Position numbers and translations under genes: made by a program
Origin: Candidatus Gastranaerophilales bacterium
Lineage (GTDB): Bacteria > Cyanobacteriota > Vampirovibrionia > Gastranaerophilales > Gastranaerophilaceae
NCBI GenBank assembly: GCA_944325005.1
Contig: CALUYO010000003.1
Location: 56,615-120,614 of the forward strand
DNA length: 64,000 bases
Reading direction: 5' to 3'
The notes under the pieces: model-generated
What the model was told of the DNA's origin: nothing
What the model saw: the letters and a program-made list of their open reading frames with translations, nothing else
The model's database searches: none
Part shown: positions 16,082 through 23,805 of the stretch, piece by piece
Numbering within the stretch: position 1 is the stretch's first letter
Layout of the letters: every line of letters begins with the position of its first letter

Positions 16082-16121
16082 TGTATTCAATTATAATTAT
16101 ATATAATTATAATTGAATACA
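16082..16121. promoter_or_regulatory. Perfect 40 bp palindrome, probable operator
   Basis: The half-site TGTATTCAATTATAATTAT is followed, across a central AT, by its exact reverse complement. It lies between the divergent starts at 16070 and 16153. The next gene encodes a small XRE-type DNA-binding protein, which makes this its likely binding site. All 40 positions match. Confidence 0.85.
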
Positions 16122-16152
16122 CATATTTGTCAAGTGGTGCCATAATAATTTC

Positions 16153-16368
16153 ATGGATAAAATATATGTATTGAAGAAGGTAGCTAAAAATATACAAAAA
16201 ATACGTAAAGAAAAAGGATACACACAAGAAAGTTTTGCAGAAAAGATGAATGTATCCTGGAGTTATGTTTCAAAACTTGAAAGTGGTACACAAAATTTAT
16301 CTGTTGGTAAGATTGTCGAGATAGCAAATTATCTCAATGCGGATATAAATGATTTATTAGAAATATAA
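16153..16368 (+). CDS. XRE-family HTH regulator
   Basis: 71 residues, essentially a single Cro/C1-type helix-turn-helix: VAKNIQKIRKEKGYTQESFA, then NVSWSYVSKLESGTQNLSV and a C-terminal helix (VEIANYLNADINDLL). This is the usual minimal XRE form. No strong Shine-Dalgarno sequence is seen before the ATG. It probably binds the adjacent 40 bp palindrome and controls both itself and the divergent 65-residue gene. Confidence 0.9.
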   Translation: MDKIYVLKKVAKNIQKIRKEKGYTQESFAEKMNVSWSYVSKLESGTQNLSVGKIVEIANYLNADINDLLEI

Positions 16369-16412
16369 ATAGGGTACAAATTTACCATAAACGAAATCAA
16401 GCAGCCATGGGC

Positions 16413-16440
16413 TTGAAATCATCTCAAAATATGTTATAAT
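16413..16440 (+). promoter_or_regulatory. Promoter of antisense RNA, locus 1
   Basis: TTGAAA (16413-16418), a 16 base spacer, then TATAAT (16435-16440) preceded by TG at -15. It is oriented towards the 3' end of the small peptide gene at 16500-16574, which is on the other strand. A nearly identical promoter occupies the same place in the second locus (40476-40504). Confidence 0.75.
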
Positions 16441-16446
16441 TAAAAT

Positions 16447-16556
16447 ATAGGGAAAAGACCCAAAGAGGTCGAATCTCTTTAAGGTCTTTCTTAACTTCCC
16501 TATCTAATGATTAAAAGTGCTATGGTAATTAACAAGATGAGCCATAGCGCTTTTTC
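16447..16556 (+). ncRNA. Predicted antisense RNA (antitoxin-like), locus 1
   Basis: Expected transcript from the promoter at 16413-16440. It would begin with the nested hairpin at 16449-16501 (AGGGAA, AAAGACC and AAAGAG pairing with their complements), then run antisense to the peptide gene. It would end at the helix AAAGTGCTATGG / CCATAGCGCTTT, which is followed by a T-run near 16551-16555. The length would be about 110 nt. The ends are inferred, not measured. Confidence 0.6.
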
Positions 16557-16574
16557 TGATATACAGAAAATCAT
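16500..16574 (-). CDS. 24-residue hydrophobic peptide, type I toxin-like
   Basis: The peptide is MIFCISEK followed by a hydrophobic helix (ALWLILLITIALLII) and a final Arg. An ideal ribosome site, AAGGAGGTG, lies 6 bases before the ATG. The size, single membrane span, leader structure and convergent promoter match type I toxin loci such as TxpA/RatA in organisation, though I recognise no sequence family. Two segments in the coding sequence, AAAGCGCTATGG and CCATAGCACTTT, form an 11 bp imperfect hairpin that would also terminate the antisense RNA. Toxicity is inferred only. Confidence 0.7.
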   Translation of the reverse strand: MIFCISEKALWLILLITIALLIIR

Positions 16575-16580
16575 TTTAAC

Positions 16581-16628
16581 CACCTCCTTTCCGCTGTTTT
16601 CTCTTAACTGAATGTGTCGGCGGAGGTG
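16581..16628 (-). promoter_or_regulatory. Ribosome site sequestered by leader, locus 1
   Basis: On the minus strand the leader carries CACCTCC (16622-16628), exactly complementary to the Shine-Dalgarno GGAGGTG (16581-16587) 34 bases downstream. Flanking GC bases may extend the helix. The full-length RNA should therefore be poorly translated unless the structure is opened. Confidence 0.65.
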
Positions 16629-16652
16629 CGCAGGAAGCTTACCCTTAATAAA

Positions 16653-16681
16653 ATTATATTAAAAAGGTAAAATATTGTAAA
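16653..16681 (-). promoter_or_regulatory. Promoter of the peptide mRNA, locus 1
   Basis: Read on the minus strand: TTTACA (16681-16676), a 17 base spacer, then TATAAT (16658-16653). The predicted start near 16646 makes an RNA beginning AAGGGTAAGC. This matches the AAGGGCAAGC start of locus 2 at nine of ten bases. Confidence 0.75.
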
Positions 16682-16706
16682 TATTATTAAAAAATGAGTT
16701 GAGTAT

Positions 16707-18323
16707 TTATGCTCCGTATAATTCCTGACGTTTTTTGAGCACAACAGGATTTTTCAGGTATTCGTCGTATTTGTTGCGCATATTGATGTAGCCTTTAGGT
16801 GAAATTTCTATTATTCTGTCGGCAACGGTTTGGATTAACTGGTAATCCTGTGATGTAAAAAGTATTGTGCCGGGGAAATCTATCATTGCATTATTTAATG
16901 CCGTAATAGCTTCTAAATCAAGGTGATTTGTAGGTTCGTCAAAAATCATTACGTTGGCTTCAGCTATCATCATTTTAGCAAACAGACAGCGGACTTTTTC
17001 TCCTCCTGAAAGGACATTCACTTTTTTATCCGCGTCATCGCCTGAGAAAAGCATTCTGCCCAAATATCCGCGTAAAAAGTTTACGTGTTGGTCGGGCGAA
17101 TACTGTGCAAGCCACTGCATAATTGTTAAATTATTTTCAAAATAGAAGTTGTTATCTTTCGGGAAATATGAATGTGTTGCTGTTACACCCCAGATAACTT
17201 CTCCGCTGTCGGGTTTTACACGGTCCTCTAAAATATCAAAAAGATTTGAGATTATAAACGGGTCGCGGGCTATGAATGCAACTTTTTCTCCCTGATTGAT
17301 TTCAAAGCTTAAATTTTTAATTAAAAGCTCACCGTCAACGGTTTTGTTGAGGTTTTTAACCTGAAGAACGTTTTTGCCCGGGATTTTGTTATATGTAAAT
17401 CTTATTCTCGGGTATTGTCTTGAGGATGGTTTAATTTCTTCAAGCGATAATTTATCAAGCATATTTTTTCTGGAAGTTGCCTGTTTTGCTTTAGAGGCGT
17501 TTGCACTGAAACGGGCAATAAAGGCTTTTAATTCTTCCATTTTTTCTTCGGTTTTCTTATTCTGTTCTTCTTTTTGCTTTTTAATCAGCTGGCTTGCCTG
17601 CGACCAGAAAGAGTAGTTGCCTGTGTACAGCTGTATATTTTTGTAATCAATATCTGCCATATGAGTACAGACATTATCAAGAAATTTTCTGTCGTGCGAA
17701 ACTACAATAACAAGATTTTGAAAATCTATCAAAAATTCTTCAAGCCACGAGATTGTGTTTAAATCAAGGTGGTTTGTAGGTTCGTCAAGCAGAAGGATAT
17801 CGGGGTTGCCGAACAGAGCCTGTGCCAGAAGCACACGCACCTTTTCACTTCCTGCAAGTTCTGACATCTGTTCATAATGAAGTTCATCGGGAATTCCTAA
17901 ATCTGATAATAATGATGCTGCCATAGCTTCAGCCTGCCAGCCGTCAAGAGCTGCAAATTCTTCTTCAAGATGTGCAACTTTTATGCCGTCCTCATCCGAA
18001 AAATCTGGCTTTGAATATAAGGCATCGCGCTCTTTCATAATATCATAGAGCTTTTTGTGCCCCATAATTACGGTATCAATAACTTTATAATCATCAAAGG
18101 CAAAATGATCCTGACGTAAAACTGCAATTCTTTGCCCTTTTGAGATATGAACTTCGCCGGAGGTCGGTTCAATATCGCCTGCTATAACTTTCAAAAGTGT
18201 ACTTTTGCCGGCACCGTTTGCGCCAATAACGCCGTAGCAGTTCCCGGGGGTAAATTTAATGCTCACGTTTTCAAATAATGTTTGCGAACCGAATCTTACG
18301 GTTAATTTATCTGTTGTTATCAT
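16707..18323 (-). CDS. ABC-F ATPase, YbiT-like, with one degenerate ATP site
   Basis: 538 residues with two ABC domains and no membrane segments, as in ribosome-associated ABC-F proteins. Domain 1 has an intact Walker A (GANGAGKST), Walker B (ILLLDEPTNHLD) and H-loop (SHD), but a weak signature (LAGSE). Domain 2 has a good signature (LSGGE) and Walker B (MIFDEPTNHLD), but its Walker A is replaced by ARDPFIISNL and its H-loop reads SQD. A Lys/Glu-rich linker with SANASKAKQATSRKNML joins the domains. One composite ATP site should work and the other should not. A translation factor role is inferred from the family. Confidence 0.9.
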   Translation of the reverse strand: MITTDKLTVRFGSQTLFENVSIKFTPGNCYGVIGANGAGKSTLLKVIAGDIEPTSGEVHISKGQRIAVLRQDHFAFDDYKVIDTVIMGHKKLYDIMKERDALYSKPDFSDEDGIKVAHLEEEFAALDGWQAEAMAASLLSDLGIPDELHYEQMSELAGSEKVRVLLAQALFGNPDILLLDEPTNHLDLNTISWLEEFLIDFQNLVIVVSHDRKFLDNVCTHMADIDYKNIQLYTGNYSFWSQASQLIKKQKEEQNKKTEEKMEELKAFIARFSANASKAKQATSRKNMLDKLSLEEIKPSSRQYPRIRFTYNKIPGKNVLQVKNLNKTVDGELLIKNLSFEINQGEKVAFIARDPFIISNLFDILEDRVKPDSGEVIWGVTATHSYFPKDNNFYFENNLTIMQWLAQYSPDQHVNFLRGYLGRMLFSGDDADKKVNVLSGGEKVRCLFAKMMIAEANVMIFDEPTNHLDLEAITALNNAMIDFPGTILFTSQDYQLIQTVADRIIEISPKGYINMRNKYDEYLKNPVVLKKRQELYGA

Positions 18324-18434
18324 ACTTTTTCCCTATTTATATAAATCAGCTGAATTTCATTATAGTACAAAAATACAAAAATTTCTGCTCTTGTGTCTAA
18401 TGTTTTTATTCATAAAAGGTAAGAGAATGTGTTT

Positions 18435-18617
18435 ATGAAAGTCCCAGCGGTTAAGATTAATACAGTTACCCCGAAAAAGCCGACGCCAATAAAAGATGCG
18501 CTTGTTGTATCAGCTTATTGCAGTTTGCCGATAGTTTTTTATGAAGCTGCATGTTTTATATCAAAAAAGGTTAACAATAAAATTTATCATAATTATGGAA
18601 ATCAGAAAATTATATAA
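18435..18617 (+). CDS. Small protein of unknown function, one possible membrane helix
   Basis: About 60 residues from the ATG at 18435 (MKVPAVKINTVTPKK); a GTG at 18429 is an alternative start. A basic, Pro/Thr-rich N-terminus is followed by a hydrophobic stretch (LVVSAYCSLPIVFYEAACFI) and a basic tail. No family is recognised and the ribosome site is weak, so it may not be expressed. Confidence 0.45.
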   Translation: MKVPAVKINTVTPKKPTPIKDALVVSAYCSLPIVFYEAACFISKKVNNKIYHNYGNQKII

Positions 18618-18624
18618 TGTATTT

Positions 18625-19722
18625 TTATACTGATAATATTTTCTTTAAATATTTCCCTGCAGGCACTTCTACAAGGTGATATGTAATTATTGCAAATGTA
18701 AATGCGATTATAAACATAATAACACCTGTTAAATATGGATGTTCAAGAATTGTATTTACATGATATTTTACCCAGTAAAACTTTAATAAATACCATACAA
18801 AACAGTGTGTCATATACAATGAGTAGGAATATCTTCCAAGGATTGCGGAGTATTTATTATCAAGCAATTTTGAAATAAATCCGCGTTTTAAAAGAAATGT
18901 TATAAATAAACCGCAAAATGCAATTACAAGTATAATTTTGTTGTCAAATGATATTTTGTGCAGACCTGTTTCATAAATGACAAATCCAAGCAAATACCCT
19001 TCTATAATTGTATATGTAATAGTTGATGCAATAGTGCTTATATATGGTTGAGATTTTATGTACGAATAAAATTGATGTATCATATACCCTAATCCCATTC
19101 CGGCTAATCCGCGTATAAGACCACAGTTAAAAATATCATAGTAAGTTTGTATATGCCCGCCTAACCCGCCTTTGTGGTGCTGTATAAGGAATGTGTAACC
19201 TATCAGAATAAGTATTGGTATAAAAAAATTATATGTTGTTTTTTTAAAATATTTAAATATATAAAAGTAAAAAATTGAAACAAAAAACAAGACTGATACA
19301 AACCAATCCTGATTCATATTTCCCCAGGACAGAGTTAACCCTACATTTTCCAGAAACAACAATGATAAAATATTGGAATACAATCGGAATTTTATAATTC
19401 CAAACCAATCGGCAAGCATAAATAAAATAAATACAAATCCGATTAACGGCCATAATCTTACTATTCTGGTTTTGATAAAATTCATTACGGATTGACTTTC
19501 TTTAAATGTATATATAAGAAAAAATCCTGCAATAATAAAGAAATATTCAACTGAAATATACCCGTTACGAATATTTTCTTCTATTGTCTCGAAACTGCCT
19601 CCATAAAATCCAAGTCTGTTACTATTATAGTAATGGGTTATAAATATAATTACGCAAAAAATAAATCTCAAGAATTCAACATTTAAAAACTTTTCTTTAA
19701 CGTATGAAGGTTTTTGTTCCAT
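18625..19722 (-). CDS. Membrane acyltransferase (acyltransferase family 3, OafA-like)
   Basis: 365 residues with about ten hydrophobic segments. The N-terminal block NVEFLRFIFCVIIFITHY carries the family's R and H (typically R-x10-H), followed by ISVEYFFIIAGFFLIYTF. The C-terminal block RYSYSLYMTHCFVWYLLKFYW is also characteristic. Family members transfer acetyl or other acyl groups to surface sugars, lipopolysaccharide or peptidoglycan at the inner membrane. The acceptor cannot be told, and no glycan cluster is adjacent. Confidence 0.88.
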   Translation of the reverse strand: MEQKPSYVKEKFLNVEFLRFIFCVIIFITHYYNSNRLGFYGGSFETIEENIRNGYISVEYFFIIAGFFLIYTFKESQSVMNFIKTRIVRLWPLIGFVFILFMLADWFGIIKFRLYSNILSLLFLENVGLTLSWGNMNQDWFVSVLFFVSIFYFYIFKYFKKTTYNFFIPILILIGYTFLIQHHKGGLGGHIQTYYDIFNCGLIRGLAGMGLGYMIHQFYSYIKSQPYISTIASTITYTIIEGYLLGFVIYETGLHKISFDNKIILVIAFCGLFITFLLKRGFISKLLDNKYSAILGRYSYSLYMTHCFVWYLLKFYWVKYHVNTILEHPYLTGVIMFIIAFTFAIITYHLVEVPAGKYLKKILSV

Positions 19723-19754
19723 GTTTCCTCATAATACATTTTTCGCTATAAAAA

Positions 19755-19785
19755 TTACCTTAAAATTAATATTATTATTACCTTA
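19755..19785. promoter_or_regulatory. Direct repeats upstream of an HTH gene
   Basis: ATTACCTTA occurs at 19755-19763 and again at 19777-19785, exactly 22 bp (two helical turns) apart. They lie in the divergent gap between the acyltransferase and XRE genes. A binding site for the adjacent XRE protein is possible. Confidence 0.4.
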
Positions 19786-19866
19786 TAATACATAATATGT
19801 CAATAATATTCCTCATTATTAATTTATAATATCCAAAATTGATTGTATCTTGATATCAGAGGTTTT

Positions 19867-20211
19867 ATGGATATAAAGAAGATATTTGGACAAAATGTAA
19901 AAAAATACAGAAAAATTTTTGGCTATACACAGATGCAGCTTGCGGAAATACTTGATATAGAACAAAAACATGTGAGCTTTATTGAAAGCGGAAACAGTTT
20001 TCCATCGGCCGGATTAATTATGAAAATTGCTGATAAATTTAAAATTCCTCCTAAAAATCTTTTTGATTATGAAGAACCTCTTACAGTTGAACAGCTAAAG
20101 CAGAATATTATTTATATGTTAAATAATTCATCTGATGCAGATGTTGCTAAAATACATAATTATGTAAGTTGCATTTTTGTAGATAGATCGAGAATAAGTG
20201 ATAAATTCTAA
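19867..20211 (+). CDS. XRE-family HTH regulator
   Basis: 114 residues from the ATG at 19867, which has AGAGG upstream; a TTG-initiated frame from 19843 is less likely. The HTH covers residues 1-65 (FGQNVKKYRKIFGYTQMQLA, EQKHVSFIESGNSFPS, LIMKIADKFKIPPKNLF). The remaining 45 residues are mainly helical and may dimerise. It is divergent from the OafA-like acyltransferase and may control it. The 3' end abuts the ketosynthase gene on the other strand, with a small palindrome (ATAAAAGCTTTTAT) between them. Confidence 0.88.
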   Translation: MDIKKIFGQNVKKYRKIFGYTQMQLAEILDIEQKHVSFIESGNSFPSAGLIMKIADKFKIPPKNLFDYEEPLTVEQLKQNIIYMLNNSSDADVAKIHNYVSCIFVDRSRISDKF

Positions 20212-20222
20212 CATAAAAGCTT

Positions 20223-21449
20223 TTATATTTTTTGGAAAATCAATGATGTATTAATTCCTCCGAAGGCGAAGTTGTTTGACATCACGTAATCTGTTTTTAT
20301 TTCTCTGCCCTGTCCTTGAATATAATCAAGTTTACCGCATTCAGGATCAATTTCGTTTAAATTCAGGGTAGGGTGGAACCAGTTTCTGTTCATCATTTCT
20401 ATTGCTAAAATTGCTTCAATTGCTCCGCAGGCACCAAGTGTATGTCCTGTATAGCTTTTTGTAGAGCTTACGGGAACAAGTCTTTTGAATACCTGTTCAG
20501 TTGCCCAGGTTTCTGCTAAATCTCCCTGAACGGTTGCTGTTCCATGTGCATTTACATAACCTATTTTGTCCGGTGTAAGATTTGCGTCTTTAAGGGCAAG
20601 TTCAAGAGCAATTTTCATTGTTTCTCTGTTCGGGTTTGTGATATGTGTGCCGTCTGTATTTGTTCCAAAACCGATAATTTCTGCGTAAATTTTTGCTCCG
20701 CGTTTTTTTGCATGTTCGTATTCTTCAAGAATTAAGGTGCCGGCGCCTTCACCGAGGACAAGTCCGTCGCGATTTTTATCAAAAGGTGAGGGGGTTAATT
20801 TCGGTGTATCGTTTTTCAAACTCGTTGCATAAAGTGTATCAAAGATAGCAATTTCTGTTGCATGGAGTTCTTCGCCTCCGCCGGCAATCATAACTGTTTC
20901 ATAACCGTTTTTGATTGTTTCATAGGCATATCCGATGCCCATAGAACCTGATGTGCAGGCTGTTGAGCATGGAACAAGACGTCCTGTAGTTTTCAAATAC
21001 AATGAAATATTGACGGGAGCAGTTTGAGGCATCATTTTAACGTATGAGCCGGAATTAAGTCCTCTGACGACTTTGTCAATCTGCATTCCATAAAAATCTA
21101 TTATTGCATCAAGCGAGCCTGAGGAAGACCCATAGCTTACGCCTGTCTGTCCGTTTGTAATAATTTCATCTCCGAGTAATCCGGCATCTTCAAGCGCCTG
21201 TTCAGCTGTTCTGACTGCCATTATTGACAGAGGTCCCATTGTTCTTGTAACTTTTCTGTTATAAGTTGGGGGGATTTCAAAACCTTTTGTACGCGCAGAA
21301 AGTCTTGTGTTTAATCTTTCGTACTGGTCAAGGTCTTTGTTGTATTCTATACAGTTTTCTAGTTTTTCAAGGCTTTCAAACGATGTGTTAATATCACTTC
21401 CTAAAGGACTTGTGAGAGCCATACCTGTTACAACTACACGTTTTGTCAT
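20223..21449 (-). CDS. FabF-type beta-ketoacyl-ACP synthase of the APE-like cluster
   Basis: 408 residues, full length for a FabF-type ketosynthase. It carries the Cys-His-His catalytic set: STACTSG (Cys), NAHGTAT (His) and GHTLGACG (His). It starts with RVVVTGMALTSPLGSD. In aryl polyene clusters an additional FabF-like synthase works beside the KS/CLF pair, and this gene fits that place. It is the last gene of the leftward arm, with a 4 bp overlap with the ketoreductase gene, so the arm is one operon. Confidence 0.92.
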   Translation of the reverse strand: MTKRVVVTGMALTSPLGSDINTSFESLEKLENCIEYNKDLDQYERLNTRLSARTKGFEIPPTYNRKVTRTMGPLSIMAVRTAEQALEDAGLLGDEIITNGQTGVSYGSSSGSLDAIIDFYGMQIDKVVRGLNSGSYVKMMPQTAPVNISLYLKTTGRLVPCSTACTSGSMGIGYAYETIKNGYETVMIAGGGEELHATEIAIFDTLYATSLKNDTPKLTPSPFDKNRDGLVLGEGAGTLILEEYEHAKKRGAKIYAEIIGFGTNTDGTHITNPNRETMKIALELALKDANLTPDKIGYVNAHGTATVQGDLAETWATEQVFKRLVPVSSTKSYTGHTLGACGAIEAILAIEMMNRNWFHPTLNLNEIDPECGKLDYIQGQGREIKTDYVMSNNFAFGGINTSLIFQKI

Positions 21450-22165
21450 AAGTAAAGCCCTCCGTTTACAGAAATTACCTGTCCTGTGATATATGAAGCA
21501 TCTTCGCTCATCAGATAATTTACAAGACTTGCAACTTCACGGGTTTGACCTAATCTTTTCATAGGGATTAATTTTTTAACCTCGTCAAGCGGAACATCTT
21601 TAATCATATCGGTATCAATAACTCCCGGGGCAACACAGTTTACTGTAATCCCGCGTTTTGCAAGTTCAAGTGCAAGGGATTTTGTAGCACCGATAATTCC
21701 TGCTTTTGATGCTGAATAATTAACCTGTCCGCGGTTTCCTGAAAGTGCCGCAACAGATGACATAGTAACAATTCTTCCCTTAATCCTGTTTGAAATCATA
21801 GGCATTACAAGAGGTTTTAAGACATTGTAAAATCCTGTAAGGTTTGTATCAATAACTTCATCCCATTCATCACCTTCAAGAACAGGGAAAACGTTATCTT
21901 TTGCAATCCCTGCGTTCAGGACAATTCCATAGTAAAACCTGTCAGACAAAACTGAAGCGCATTCTTCTCTGTTTTTAATATCAAATTTCAAAATTTCAGC
22001 GTTTCTGCCAAGCACTTTAATTTCATCTGCTGTTTCTTGAGCTTTGGACTGATTTCCTACGTAGTGAACATCAATGTCAAACCCGTTTTTTGCCAGATAC
22101 AGTGCAATTTCTCTGCCTATACCTCTGCTTGAACCGGTTACAAGTATTTTTTTGTTATCAACCAC
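21446..22165 (-). CDS. FabG-type 3-ketoacyl-ACP reductase
   Basis: 239 residues, a classical short-chain dehydrogenase. It has the NADP-binding TGSSRGIG near the N-terminus, NAGIAKD, the catalytic Ser in MSSVAALSG, YSASK (Tyr and Lys), and VAPGVIDTDM. In the cluster it would reduce the 3-keto intermediate in each extension round before dehydration. It is translationally coupled at both ends: it overlaps the FabF-type gene by 4 bp and abuts the ketosynthase-dehydratase gene. Confidence 0.93.
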   Translation of the reverse strand: MVDNKKILVTGSSRGIGREIALYLAKNGFDIDVHYVGNQSKAQETADEIKVLGRNAEILKFDIKNREECASVLSDRFYYGIVLNAGIAKDNVFPVLEGDEWDEVIDTNLTGFYNVLKPLVMPMISNRIKGRIVTMSSVAALSGNRGQVNYSASKAGIIGATKSLALELAKRGITVNCVAPGVIDTDMIKDVPLDEVKKLIPMKRLGQTREVASLVNYLMSEDASYITGQVISVNGGLYL

Positions 22166-23791
22166 CTATAATTCCTTTATATATTCTTGCGCATCAGCAG
22201 GCTGGAATGCATTAATTACTGCTTTTGCTACAGGTAAAGAACTTTCATTATTATTATAAATTAAACATTCAAATGACACAAGTTCGTTATCTCCGTAAAG
22301 TTCTTGTGCGGTCATAGTGTATGTCTTACCGTTTTCAAATTTGTCAAGAGAGTTTTCATACAGCCTTGTTCCTAGAAGAAAACCTATCTGAGGAATTTGC
22401 TGTCCGTTTTTGTAATATGAATAACATCCGATAGTCTGCGCCATAAATTCAATTCCCGCAAGCGGAGATATTCCGTTGATTGTTTTATCAAAAAATATTT
22501 TATCCTCATGGATTGTAACTGAAGTTTTGACGAATTTTTTGTCCATATCAATTTCCAAAATTTCGTCAATCAAAATCATTGGTCTGTCATGAGGAAGAAC
22601 ATTTTCTAATGATGGGAAAAGTCTACTTTCTTCTCTCCTGTTGCGGGAGAAGGCGGTGAAGCCGGATGAGGGGGAATGTTTCCCTAATATTAATACCGCA
22701 TTTGTTCCGCCAAAACCGAAAGACGTGCACATGCAGGTTTTTATGTCTTTTTTTGAAGTGTTTTTGTCGACGAGATTAATTTTTGGGAGTTTTTCGTCAT
22801 ATTCACCGTCAAATTCGTGGATTGGTAAGGCTCTCTGACCTTTTAAAATCTCATAGCATATATAAGTTTCAACGCTTGCAGCAGCGCCGAGACAATGTCC
22901 TGTCAGCGGTTTGGTAGAGCTTGCGGGGACTTTGTTACCAAATATTTTATAAACTGCATTTGCTTCCATCAAATCATTTGAAACAGTCCCTGTTCCGTGA
23001 AGATTTATGTAATCTATATCATCGGCTTTCAAATTTGCTTCATCGAGCGCCTGCTGAATTGCAATTGAAGCCTGACCCCCTTCAGGATCAGGGGTTGCGG
23101 AATGGTAAGCGTCTGATGTTTCTCCGATACCGAGCAGCTGGATATTTTCCATACTCGAAGTTAATCCCCGCCCCTTGAGGGAGGGGAAAGGAAGGGGAGG
23201 GGTCTGTTTATCAAGTTTCGTCAACAAAAACAATGCTCCGCCTTCGCCTAAGCTTATTCCTGAACGATTTTTTGAAAAGGGGTTTGTTTTTTCATGTGAT
23301 AAAACTTCAAGCGCGTGAAATCCGTATGTCGGCATAGGTGCAAGAGTATCGACTCCGCCTGCGATTACGGCTTTGCAAATATTATTTTCAAGAAGTTTTA
23401 CTGCTGTTGAAAATGCTTTAATCCCTGATGTGCAGGCTGTGGAAACGCCCGCTGCGTAATTTGTTGTTCCGAGATACCATTTTAAAAATTCAGCGGGGTT
23501 GCCAAGTTCTGCGTGATGTTTGTTTTCAGTGGCTTCAAATTCAGCTATGCCTGAATTTGTCGTACCTATAACAATCCCGATTTCATTTTTTTTAAATTTC
23601 GACAAATCAATTTTATCAACAAGGTATTTTAGAATTCTGTTACAGCGCAGGTCGTATTTGGGATTATCAATTGGGTCAAACTCTCTTTCAATTTTGCCGA
23701 AATAAAATTTACTGCCTTTAACTATTGTGTCATCAGCGATTAAATGGTCTGCAAAAATTGCGCTTGCATCTGTAATAAAAATCCCGTTCAT
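22166..23791 (-). CDS. Ketosynthase-dehydratase fusion of the APE-like cluster
   Basis: 541 residues. Residues 1-385 form a ketosynthase with STACTSG, NLHGTGTVS and TGHCLGAAA supplying Cys, His and His. The C-terminal 140 residues form a hotdog dehydratase of the ApeP type (VLPHDRPMILID, PLAGIEFMAQTIG). In the Escherichia coli aryl polyene system these are separate proteins. Two in-frame segments look like inserted palindromic repeats: PPLPFPSLKGRG in the ketosynthase and HSPSSGFTAFSRNRREESR at the junction of the domains. The start lies only 14 bp from the divergent chain-length factor start, and no strong ribosome site is visible. Confidence 0.88.
   Translation of the reverse strand: MNGIFITDASAIFADHLIADDTIVKGSKFYFGKIEREFDPIDNPKYDLRCNRILKYLVDKIDLSKFKKNEIGIVIGTTNSGIAEFEATENKHHAELGNPAEFLKWYLGTTNYAAGVSTACTSGIKAFSTAVKLLENNICKAVIAGGVDTLAPMPTYGFHALEVLSHEKTNPFSKNRSGISLGEGGALFLLTKLDKQTPPLPFPSLKGRGLTSSMENIQLLGIGETSDAYHSATPDPEGGQASIAIQQALDEANLKADDIDYINLHGTGTVSNDLMEANAVYKIFGNKVPASSTKPLTGHCLGAAASVETYICYEILKGQRALPIHEFDGEYDEKLPKINLVDKNTSKKDIKTCMCTSFGFGGTNAVLILGKHSPSSGFTAFSRNRREESRLFPSLENVLPHDRPMILIDEILEIDMDKKFVKTSVTIHEDKIFFDKTINGISPLAGIEFMAQTIGCYSYYKNGQQIPQIGFLLGTRLYENSLDKFENGKTYTMTAQELYGDNELVSFECLIYNNNESSLPVAKAVINAFQPADAQEYIKEL
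22622..22680 (-). repeat. In-frame palindromic repeat insertion at the KS-DH junction
   Basis: The DNA contains TTCTCTCC...GGGAGAAGG with a GC-rich flank (GAAGCCGGATGAGGGGG). It reads as SPSSGFTAFSRNRREESR between the ketosynthase end (LILGK) and the dehydratase start. This sequence type is common in dispersed bacterial palindromic repeats. Assigning it as an inserted element is an inference. Confidence 0.6.
23160..23212 (-). repeat. In-frame GC-rich palindromic repeat in the ketosynthase
   Basis: A CCCC/GGGG-rich segment (GCCCCTTGAGGGAGGGG core) encodes TPPLPFPSLKGRGL in a loop before the conserved LLGIGETSD. It is far more GC-rich than its surroundings and self-complementary. It looks like an inserted dispersed palindrome that has kept the frame. 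Confidence 0.6.
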
Positions 23792-23805
23792 GATAATATG
23801 TTACC

